Source: Imbricaverruca yamaguchii
Taxonomy: Eukaryota > Arthropoda > Thecostraca > Neoverrucidae
Length of the DNA: 64,000 nucleotides
Assembly (NCBI GenBank): GCA_034440575.1
Contig: JAOTOL010001645.1
Span: 1,571,501-1,635,500 of the forward strand
Direction of reading: 5' to 3'
The notes below the pieces were generated by a model. The model was not told where the DNA came from, did not search any database, and saw only the letters and a program-made list of their open reading frames with translations. The position numbers were made by a program, and so were the translations under genes. Numbering within the stretch: the stretch's first letter is position 1; each line of letters opens with the position of its first letter. Below are positions 13,201 to 25,200 of the stretch, piece after piece.

Positions 13201-16200
13201 CAATTACAAAAGTGCTTGGTACGGACTGGTTTGCATTTCTTTTCCAGCGCCAGACCTTCCACAATGGTTCTAGCATGTCATGCCTCCCCCAGCGTTCGCC
13301 GCACCATCACCACATGGTGCAATACAAATATTTTATGAACACGTACGGCTCCCACCGTCTGCCAAACGCTCAGTTACCGGCGCGTTATATATAAAGTTTA
13401 AAAAACAAGAACCATTAATTGGGGCCGTATGAAACCGATTCGTGCTGGCCTTTTTTTATCCATTTCTCGTCAGTTGCGAATGTTGCGAATGAGTTTTGTG
13501 GACCATGGGCCTGGGCAGCGTTCTGTGTGCCCTGGGTGTGGGCACACAGAGCGGTGCAGGCCGGGTGAGGGTGTGGCCGGCGGCCATACGGTGGCCGACG
13601 GGGCAAGGCGCGTGATTCAGCCGGCCGGCTGGCTGAGTGCCAGCTGATGCGGCTCGGCAACCGGCGCCGGGTCAGCTGACCTCAGCCGCCAGGGCTGATG
13701 GGTGCTAGATGCCTGTGGCGGGCCAACCGATCCCAGCCGTCATAGCAGGTCCCAGCCGTCACAGCTGATCCCAGCCGTCATAGCTGATCACAGCTTTTGC
13801 AGCTAGTCTCAGTCGCCACAACTGATCGCAGCCGTCACAGCAGATTCCAGCCGTCACAGTTGTTCCCAGCCGTCACAGCTGATCTCACCCGTCATAGCTG
13901 ATCACAGCCGTCACAGCTGGCCGCATTCGTGATGGCTGATTCCAACCGTCACAGCTCATCTTAGCCGTCACTGCTGATCGTAGCCGTCACTGCTGATCCC
14001 AGCCGTTACAGCTGATCCCAACCGTGCTGATGCGGGTTGCTGATCCCAGCCGAAGCTGATCCGGCCGTCACAGCTGATCCCAGCCGTCATAGCAGATCCC
14101 AGCCGTCACAGCTGATCCCAGCTGTCATAGCTGATCGTAGCCGTTAGCTGATGCCGCCGTCACCTCTGGTACCAACCGTCACATCTGATTCAAACCGGCA
14201 CAGCTGATCTCAGCCGTCATAGCTTATCCCAACCGCCACAGCTGATCTCAGCTGACAGCCGGTCGCTGGCGGCCGCGGTAGCTCAGTTAGTAGAGCGTCG
14301 GACTCTTGGTCGGAAGATTGTGGGTTCGAATCTCACATCCGACGGCATTTACCGAGTCCACTCGCGACCAATCGGTGTGAGAGGTTAGCGACGCTATATA
14401 ACCTGGCGATTGAATGCGTCGTAAAAGAATCCAAGGTTCTTCTTCGACACAGCCGGTCGCTGCCGTCACAGCCAATTCCAGCCGCCACAGACTAATCCCA
14501 GCTGTTACAACAGATCCCAGCCTTCACAGCTGATCCAAACCGTCACAGCTGATCCAAACCGTCACAGCTGGTCCTAGCCGTCACAGCTGATCCAAGCCGT
14601 CACAGCTGATCTCAGCCTTCACGGTTGATTCCAGCCTTCACAGCTGATTGTGACCAGCTGACTGATCTCTCTACCAGCTGATAAGCCTGGGTGGTCCGCC
14701 GAGGAGACCTAAACGGCACCGTCGTAGACACCCACCTTACGTGGAAACAATTTACATGCCCGAAGCAAGGATAGCCTAGGTGTGATGTCCAGCGAGAGCT
14801 GAGTTTTTTCCTCGCAGTACATTGTTTCTTCTGTAATTCTCAAAAACAGTATTATGTCAAAGCAACGCCTACAACGCTGGCATGCTGTGGGAAATGAATG
14901 GAGGGTAAGGAGCAATAAGTAAACAGCTTAAGTAATTATTTGCATGATTGATATAAGGCCATAAGGGCGCGCGCGGATCTTCGTGGCGAGTTCAACTGGG
15001 ATAACTGGGATAACGTTGCATCTCGGATAAAACCTGGTCGTATCAGGTTGGGCTTAAGGCTGGTGCCTAGGAATGCAATCCAAGAACTCAAGTGAATAAA
15101 TGTTGCATCGAGCAGCGTGCCAGAATCAGAAGCCAAATCCCTGATCAGGTGTATCCTTGTGAAATAGCATGAGCTTGACGTAGACGGAGGAGGGCCCTAG
15201 CACATCTAACGCAAAATGTCAAAGGCAACACTTCAAACAGTTGGCTGTGCATACGCTATGTATAAACGATCACAGGCTGTGGATTGGAAGAGGGGCCACT
15301 GAGGGAAGGAATCCGTCGTCGGTGTGGTGTTATATCAAATCGGATGTCTTTATTGCGAACTGGCCGTAGTAACGTCGGTTCATCGGCCAGTTTAGCTAAA
15401 GGCACAATGGAATTCCTGAATTTATTTATATTATTGCTTTCGTTCGGTCCACGGCTATACGGAGATATTCCGGGACGCTCGACATACACACATATCAATG
15501 TGCACGGTAATGGACAATAAATATAAACACATTTGAAGCGACAACGCGTGTCAGTCCTAATGAATAACGATAAAACGCCGATTTGTGCGCCTGTCAGGAC
15601 TACGGAATATCATCAAAGAGTACTAGCATCGCCGTACCTTAATTAGTTAGTATATACCATTTGTATGCCACACCACTTGTCTGACACATCAATGCACCAA
15701 AGCAGATACGTGTTTCTGTTCCATGTTTTCGTCACCGTTAGTCTCTCGATTCGTTAAGACGAAATAACATCCGAGTAGTATGTTTTATTTTATTTGTGTT
15801 GATACTCGCTTTCGTGTGGAGTAACATGAGAAATTGTGGCGCAATCGCTGCTCTAGAGTGATATCACTATGTGAGTTTTCCTGCAAAGCTGTGCAGCTGG
15901 GTTTGGCCCGATTGACTGTGACGGTTGACGGTTGATTGACGGTTTGGCCCGATAGTCCTCAGTAGAAGCCGACTGCCAGCTGACGGGTTGAGTTTGTACT
16001 GGGGTGACTATGCGTGATGGCGAGACTATTGCTCTAGCATCTGGCTTTGGCTGGCAGCTGGTCAGTCTGGACCAGTGCTGGAGATATGGTTTTGTTCAAA
16101 ATGTTTGTCATTCAGATTATTATAATCTCCACAGAATTATCAACTCCTTTGTTGCCAAAGGATGAGTGGAATTGCTGGAAATATTACTACAAATTCGCTA

Positions 16201-19200
16201 CAATTTGACAATCATGTCCAAAGTTGACTGGCAGGTACACAGTGGAGTTCTTGATCTCGGGAACTGGCAAAAATTGTACTCCAGCCTGGAATACCGAAAT
16301 ATTCTATAAATTCAGGATTCTAAGCACCAATCTGTGCAGTTGGAAGAGTGTATACTGATGTTGACGCTGACTATGGGGCACATATGCTCAGTCTGGACAG
16401 CCTGAGTGTGTACTGGAACAGCTGCACCGCCCTCTGTCTGACGCCTGACCATGGCCGGCAGCTGGTCAGTCTGGACAGCCTGAGTGTGTACTGTAACAGC
16501 TGCACCGCCCTCTGTCTGACGCCTGACCATGGTCGGCAGCTGGTCAGTCTGGACAGCCTGAGTGTGTACTGGAACAGCTGCACCGCCCTCTGTCTGACGC
16601 CTGACTATGGCCGGCAGCTGGTCAGTCTGGACAGTCTGAGTGTGTACTGGAACAGCTGCACCGCCCTCTGTCTGACGCCTGACTATGACCGGCAGCTGGT
16701 CAGTCTGGACAGTCTGAGTGTGTACTGTAACAGCTGCACCGCCCTCTGTCTGACGCCTGACTATGGCCGGCAGCTGGTCAGTCTGGACAGCTGAGGTGTA
16801 CTGAAAGTCTGACGCCTGACATGGTCGGGGACAGTCTGAGTGTGTACTGTAACAGCTGCACCGCCCTCTGTCTGACGCCTGACCATGGTCGGCAGCTGGT
16901 CAGTCTGGACAGCCTGAGTGTGTACTGTAACAGCTGCACCGCCCTCTGTCTGACGCCTGACTATGGCCGGCAGCTGGTCAGTCTGGACAGCCTGAGTGTG
17001 TACTGTAACAGCTGCACCGCCCTCTGTTTGACGCCTGACTATGACCGGCAGCTGGTCAGTCTGGACAGTCTGAGTGTGTACTGTAACAGCTGCACCGCCC
17101 TCTGTCTGACGCCTGACTATGGCCGGCAGCTGGTCAGTCTGGACAGCCTGAGTGTGTACTGTAACAGCTGCACCGCCCTCTGTCTGACGCCTGACCATGG
17201 TCGGCAGCTGGTCAGTCTGGACAGCCTGAGTGTGTACTGTAACAGCTGCACCGCCCTCTGTCTGACGCCTGACTATGGTCGGCAGCTGGTCAGTCTGGAC
17301 AGCCTGAGTGTGTACTGGAACAGCCGCGCCGTTCTGTACACCCAGCTGACTAAGGAGCAGCAGCAGGAGCGCTTCCTGAGCGACCTGGCCACGTCCGACG
17401 CAGCTGCAGAACACATGAAGTTCAGTGGGTATCCTCCGGCCACGTGTGGTCCCGCAGCCCCCTCACCCCCCGCAGCCCTCCTCACGGCCGTGTTGTCCCC
17501 AAGGTGGACATCTAGTCGGAACAGTTGTGCTCTGATGTGCTATCTGCACAGAGGTGTTTCGCAACGCCCGGTAGGGAGGTATTGATTATGGTGACATTCA
17601 TATCTGTCGCAGTTGTGCTGCGTTCATGCTGGCTATATGTCGCTTTGTGATATTTGATGTGTCCAAATAATAGTCGATGGAGGGCAAGTCCAGGTGAGCA
17701 AAATAATAATATATGGCGTCAATTTGAAACTCTGGTCTTCGAAGGGTGTGAAGTTCTGCGGTACTGTGAGGGTTAGTTACATAGCTGTCCGGCAGCTGTC
17801 ATGGTCTCCGACCTCCCCACACAGCCTTATGATCTTCACTTCACAATTCTCAGTCCTATCACAGGTATGTGTTGAGTTACGTAGTCTTCAATCACGATAC
17901 GGAGCTGTCCGGTCTTTTTGGCAGTTCTCGGCCCCATTAACGCCTCGGCGCAGCTGAAGCTGAACCCGAAGCCGGAGTTTGACGGCAGCAGCTACCGGAT
18001 CCCGAAGGTGTGGCTGAAGCTGGTGCTGGAGCAGCTGTCGGTTGGTGAGTATTGTGTATTCACGCACAGACTCAGGAGCTTACCCTGTTCGCATCCCAAC
18101 ACAGCTCCGTTCAAGTACACATTCGGACACAGGACGGACTATCTCATTCGACGTCCCACCCCGCTCCGCTACTGCACACCCTCAGTCCCAAGGCTGGTTA
18201 TGGCATTCATCCTGCCACCCCGCTCCGCTATTGCACACCCTGAGCCTCAGGGTGGGCTATGTCATTCGACGTCCCACTCCCGCTCTGTTATTGTGCACCA
18301 TCGGACACAGTGCCGGCACCATCTGTCTGTATTTGCAGACATCCCACCCATCTTCTCTCATTCAGAGTATCGGGTGCAGGACAGATCGGACCTAGGGCTT
18401 CCCCCTCTCCGCTCGAATGCAGTATGTGTCCTCTGATACTGCTGTCACAGCCTTGGGTACCTTGACATGTGCAGGAAATGAATGTATTCTCGCTCATCCT
18501 CAATGAAATATCACCAGCGTCATCATATAATAACATCTCAGCTTGCACCGTGCCACGATATGTCAGACCTGATGGGCATGCGCCGTGCCACGATATGGAG
18601 ACCTGATGGTATTCCCACAACTGATCATTTCTCACCTCACTTCTACCATGTCTGGGGGTTATCGGACTAGTGTCCTGAAGTTATCAAATTTACGTGGAAG
18701 CGAACATTGAACAGAAACTTGTTTTGGCCTCTTGTGAGAAGAGTTTTGATTTTCTGGACTGCTTTCTATGAAACTTCGTAGCATTTACCTGTAGTAATTA
18801 CTATCTTTTTCACCATCTCCATTCCAGGCATTTGTGACATGACAATTTTGGAAATATATGAAATGTTCACATGGAAACATCTTTTGCAGGCACCGCAAAA
18901 GATTCCTCTTGTTTATTTATTAGATTCTACGAAAACTAATTTCAAGACACTACATGGTACTGTTATCGAATTCCGAGCCTCATTAGACCGTTGCTCTGCC
19001 CTGTGTGTTGTCGCACTGTTGTCACTGGCCATCGCACTGTCACACTGTTCCTAAAGTGTGCTGAGTCGCAAGCCTCCTTGGATCGCATTAGACCTCCCGA
19101 ATGTTGTCGCACTGTTGTCATTCCTCAGGTGTGACCAAGTACCAGTACCGAGATATGATGGAGCTGCTTCAGAGCATGGAGCGGATGACACTCGCTCTGC

Positions 19201-22200
19201 CCTATAGAAGATATCGACCCCAGCTGCGAGAGTACAAGGGACATGCTCGGCAGTGGTAAGCGCTGGCGGGGTCTGTTGTGCAGGCCTTGTGGCGAAATCT
19301 GGCCTCTCGGTGGTGTCTACAGTATGTGGTGTTAAGATGGAAGGTGCGGACGCTATGGGGAATATATGTGTTTAGATATGTTAGTGGGAGCTCACTGGCT
19401 CAGTGCCTCTACAGTGTGGTATAGGCGCTGTATAACAATGTAGTTGGTGCGCCCAAAAACCCTCATCAATAACTCATGCCTCTATGGTATAGAGACACAT
19501 CGCAATGTTTGGTGGGGCGAGATACGTGCCAGTAACCTGGACGTAGCTACGTTTAGTATCGACTACGTTTGTTCATACAAGCAACATTGCGGCTAACTGG
19601 CGTCCTCCTGAAGGTAAAGCTGTGCACATTTGGCAATTTGGCGTCATTTTCCAAAGCGCTAAGCGATTGCAACTAAGCAATCAACTATTGTGCAATTTAA
19701 ATTGGCATTGTTGTGCAATACGGTTCGTTGCGACTCACGCGCAGTACTGAAGATATAATTTTCTGAACAGTTTTATATCAAGTTGAACCTTCGTTAACAA
19801 AAATAAAGAACCTTGAAAATATCGCTTATTTTATGTCACAAAATACCTCAAAGCCTCACCGCTAATTATCGTCGAAAAAGAAGAAGCACGAGGCACTCCA
19901 CAGAATGACATTCCACTATTTTAAAGAAGTCAGTAAATACATCTTTGCAGAAAACTATCGCCATTAGTTAGCTGGTTTTTAAAAGGAAATTAATGGCGAT
20001 GAAGGGTAGCAGGGATGAAGGGATGATAAAGGGAGCAGACTTGGGGTACGGTGACGGATGAGTGGGCACGTGCGAGTCAGTGCTGTTCAGGTTGTGCTGT
20101 TGCCAGTCGGTGGTGTTGGACACATTCTCAGAAAACCGTAATGTTGTTTCAGAACGTGACTAATAGAACGTAGAGCACCTAAATTAGCCTGTCGGGGGCT
20201 GTAGCTGGACGTCAGGACTGATATGGGATCTCTGCCAGGGCTGGTATATCAGGGTGATTGTGACCTCCGTGCTGGAGTTGACATGTGACCTCCCTGTCCT
20301 GGCCGCGTATAGGGGTAACGGTATTACTACTGTGTTGGAGTTGACCCGGGACCTCTCATGGCTAGTGTATCGGTTGACTGTGTGACCTCTGTGCTGTAGT
20401 TGACCTGAGACCTCCCTGTCAGAGCTGGTGTACCGGAGCGGTTGTGTCACCTCTATGCTGTAATTTGCCTGACGCTCCTCGTCGTTTTGCCGGCACACTC
20501 TCCAACTGACTACAATCCCTGTCGCTCGCGTGCTGCAGGTGGCTGTTCGCGTACCAGTGCGTGCTGAACGAGATGGTGCGTCGCCGCCGCAGGAACTGGG
20601 CCTGGGTGCACATGAAGGCCTATCGTGACATGTGCCGCAGATACGCCAAGGTACGCCACGCGCTCTCTGCTCGGCCTCTACGTAGACTACCGGGTGCTGT
20701 TCTTAAGTGCCACTGTTGAGAGATGCACAGATAGCGATGGATACGTGTGGTGTGCATCCATGCGTGGGTCGAGGAGGAGCGAGTGCACTACCAAAGATTC
20801 GCGTGTCGACTGTTCACAGGCGTACAAGACGAAGCTGGCCACAAAAAGGCCGCCGCCGGACGTACTAGCCAGGATAGATGACTACGAGTTCAAGCTGGAC
20901 ATCGTGAACGTCATCATGATTCGGCAGACTGTGCAGATGGAGGTGTGTGATCTGCGAGATGGTGTACGTGACGGTGTACGTAACGGTGTGTGAGTCATCG
21001 TGTAGTATGTGTATCGTGTAGTGTAGTGATTCGTTAGGCGAGCCGTGTGATCCGTAAGACGTGAGTACGTGGTCCGTCGGTTGGAAATTGATTGAGAACG
21101 TAGGATGGAGATGTGTAGGCTCAAATAAGACTGATCTGCAGAAGACCACTGCTGGTGTTTGGCGTGCTTTCGAGTCAAGTTGTATCACGCCCATAGTGGG
21201 TTATTTTTCAAGATTACTGGCTTTTGAAAACAAAACGTTGGGGCAATGCAATTGGGAGATGATAATTTTGTTTATGCGTCTGACACCAGAAGCTCCTTTT
21301 TGTACTTCCCAGTGGGGTTCTGTCCTTTAAGAAGCGTTCGGTTATTTCCAAACAGTACATTTGAGTTAATATTTTGGTCAGACAAGAAATTAGTTAGTTA
21401 GTTATTCGGGTTTTAGGGCGCATCAACTGCAGTGGTTATACAGCGCCCATGACAAGACAAGACGGGGAATAATATCAGCGGGAGGATAATATTCTGGTCG
21501 TTAAAATTCCAGGGCATGGTTGCTTTTTGTCGACCCTGATTGCGGCCTGCTAATTTGTGTGTGGAAACTCATCAACAGAAGTACTGGTGTCATACTTCTG
21601 TTGATGATTCTGTTGACATGGTACACGGTCACACCGGAATCCGCCGTTCCGGTGTGACCGTGTACCATGTCTGTTGATGCGGTGATGTGACCTCTGAACA
21701 TATTCTAGTCTGATTCGCCTGGATCCGCCTCCTGTGGTACAATTTCGACTGTATTGACGCCGTCAGATGGACAAGCAGGCGGAGAAATTGAAGGAGCAGA
21801 ACAAGGGTACCTGGTTCGGCGGCTGGTTCTCCAGGGCGTCCACCACAGACACGTCCAACGAGGACGATATCGGTGCGTCACACCCTGGTGCTAGCCTAGT
21901 GTATCGTGAAGCAAAGCTCTGCCGGGGGCTAATGATGCATGCAATGGAACAGTCCCATGATATGTGGGCGAGAATGCTGATCATTCCAGGTTTAGCGTGC
22001 ATTTCGCTCTTCGCATATTCTAGCACATTCCTGGTGGGCAGAGGACTTGGAGCTACTGAAAATATGACTATGTTTCAAGAACAATCCTGCTATGTGTGGT
22101 GGTGTTACGTGCAGTGGTCTTCGATGCTATTTCATTACGTGCACTATGTTGCCAATGCTGTTGATGCACTCAGACCGTAATGCCTGACCAATTGGGTGTT

Positions 22201-25200
22201 GACTAGGCACCTACTATTTAGTATTCTCCACCTGTATTGCACTACTGCACGCTACCAGACCAGAACATCAGTTTCCTCTCAGCACTTACCGTACCCTGCG
22301 CTGCCCCATCGGTGCTGACCAGTGCCTGCACGCTCTCCTTCCTACCACCCGTTCTCGGCCCTACCGCTGTTCTCCGCCGGGGGCAGCGGTAGGGCCGCTC
22401 CCGGCTGCCACACGCCCTCCACCGCCTTGATCAACTGCCTGCCAGATGGCTGTCCGTCACCATATTCCACACGTCCTGCCCCCGCCAGCAGCCACCCGCC
22501 CCGACCAGGTGCCGGCCGGCGCCGTGACGCGCCGTGACGCGCCGTGACGCGCCGTGCCCCCGCAGCCAAGCAGCTGGAGGCGGCGCTGACGCCCGCCGAG
22601 CGGTCCAAGCTGTACGCGGCCATCGACTACCAGGAGAACGCCACGCCCACCGTGTACCCGACCGAGTTCGAGGCGGTGCAGCTGTCGTTCCGGCTGGGCC
22701 GGCTCACGCTCACCGTGCAGGACGAGCAGGCGACGCCGGCGCGCGTGCTGGCGCTCACGCTGCGCTCGGTAGACGCCAGTCTGGTGCAGCGGCCGGCCGC
22801 CGCCGCCCTCAGGTGAGCCGCACGTCACCCGGCAGGACGAGCGGTCGTCCCGGGCCGGGCAGCGATCGGGCCGAATTTGTGATTCCGAGTCTAGCTGTGA
22901 CGTCGGGCCAACCGGAGCTCTGTCGGCGTCTCTGGTGTCGTCTTCTCAGCTCAGCACGTGACGTCAGGACAGCACCGGACCTCGTGTTTGTGCCTGACGT
23001 CACATGAGCCTTGTACGGTTATCCCACTAGATTATATAGATTTATGAAATCCCGAAAATCTACACCAAGAATTATTGATTATGAATGTGATGTCCCTGTA
23101 ATTGAACTATTTGGTAACTGCAACATTTTGAAATTGCTTGATTTGGTACAGGAACACAATTCATCATTGCTTCGCACATTTGTGCATCCCATTCGCCACT
23201 TGCTATTCGTGAATCGTTTTAATTTGCAGTGCCGAATGATACGAGTACAGTTCAACATATCATTGCACCATTTGCTTATGAACAATATTAGCTATATGAT
23301 ATTGCATATTATGTACCAAAGCCTTTAGACAATATAGTTTGCCCAATAGTTCCCAGCATTGCACGGTTGCCTAGGCGAAAAGAACTGCTAAAGGAAAACA
23401 TTAGACGCTACTTTATAACATTCGCACATCAAATTGAAACTGCACATGAAATACGGCTATTATCATCCCCATAGTTTATTGAAGCAATGTGCATTGTTGC
23501 AGAGTGTACTTGGTTCCAAATTGTGACATTATGCAAGAACGTACTCATCTGAGTGCGTGTGGGCTTGTTTGCGTGGAAAATATTGAGAGTACTATGCATT
23601 TCCTATGTAGATTCTGCATGAGTGCAGACCGTGGATATTCCCTTTGTCTCCTTTCGGAACTGCTATGCCTCACCATCCCCCGACATCTTCCCCTTGCGGC
23701 CCTGGGAGTGCTGCCGGTATTACTAGCTTGCCACCTGTCCATGGTATTAACAGGGTCTCATTTATTAATACTAACTGGTATTGGCCTTTCCGCAAAAAGG
23801 ATGCAAAATGTGCTTATAAAAACAAAAATTATAGTCAGTTCCTGGTACCAGATCAGCGTTTGGGATCAGGTCAACCTCAACTAAGTGTGTCTCAAGTCAG
23901 ATTAACCCGGTACGGCAGCCGGTGTTCTCAGTCCACTACCGGACTATGGTAACGGCCTATATACTGACAGTTTGTAGCATTGCTGGGAATATTCTCGCCG
24001 TCCAGTCCACAAACAATGCACTCAAGTCACTTCACACTGTCAAACCCACGTCTCTCTCGTATTGTTTGGTCGTTTCGCCCACCGTCGTGTTCATGCTTTC
24101 CTGAGACGGATACTGTGGGCTTTAATTGCAGCAGATGGTAGCTCCGTGACAGTTTGTCCCTGACATCTGTGGCTGCCGAACGCTCTAAAGTGCAAACTGT
24201 GTAACATCAGATTGCCTTTCGAATATGCTGCTGTTTTGTGTTTTCCTGCTGTTGAAGAGGACGGTCGGATTTATTGCAATTTTGTGGCCGGTACCTGTAT
24301 GGAAGTGCTTCTGTGCAATCTAAATGCCCTTTGTTTTTCGCAACACCGAACTAAAATTGTGCTATTTGTGTTTTCTGATATTTGTTTGTTATACGCTCTT
24401 TGGATACTTATTGATGTAATGTTTACCAATTAGCATCTTTTTAAGCTTCAAAGATTTCCTCAAAGCACTAGAAAGTGTTAGGGCAAGAACTATATATTTG
24501 TATTCGACATATTAATTTGACACCCGTCCAAATTGTTGCACGAACGTCGGCGTTTTGGTTGTTGCAGAAGCCGGCATTCAGCCTCCTTCGCAGAAATAAT
24601 TCTCTTATTCGTGTTTGCCATCAAAGTTCGCGTCCCTGTTGTGAAGTATGTTCAGCATGCATGTCTTATCCTGTTTGTGACTGTTAAGCACACTTGGTAT
24701 GTTCCATGTTGGAACGATAAATATGAATCATGTTGAGGTATGCTTTATGCACTTCGGATGTATTCCTCCAGATGATGTACCTCGGACCTGCGGTACCCCT
24801 CGTCCACGCCGCCGCGTGACGTCTGATCGTGACCCCGTGTCACCCTGTGCTGTTCTCTGACCTGGCAGGGTGCAGGCCTCCATCAGCGAACTGCGCGTGG
24901 ACGGCGTACCTGACGGAGACGAGGCGCCGGCCATCGCCACCACTCGGGCGACGGTGAGACCTTCGTCTGACCATGTTTGACCCCGCACCCGTATCCGTAT
25001 CTAACCACACCCGTATCCGTGTCCGCACTCACACTCACACCCACACCCACACCCACACCCACACCCACACCCACATCAACACCCGCACCCACACCCACAC
25101 CCACACCCACACCCACACACACCCACACCCACACCCACACCCACCCCACCCCACACCCACACCCACACCCACACCCACACCCACACCCACACACATCCAC

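Larger units (their letters stand above)
20943..21766 (+). other. Intron 10: a tiny element and two hairpins
   Basis: Contains a tiny hairpin element copy (21386-21455) and two adjacent perfect inverted repeats (21571-21670). No other feature. Confidence 0.65.

Noticed and set aside
14274..14350. Functional tRNA-Lys gene
   Set aside because: A and B boxes are present, but the anticodon and acceptor stems do not pair and the copy is flanked by a target duplication with a SINE body.
16348..16794. Independent gene encoding 26-residue repeats
   Set aside because: Its sequence is the exon 6 start plus intron tail repeated, so it is explained as an expansion of that junction. Kept as a finding, not as a gene.
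22342..23007. Overlapping ORFs on both strands around exon 12
   Set aside because: GC-rich coding sequence leaves other frames open. Only the frame with [15 protein letters not shown] matches VPS13.
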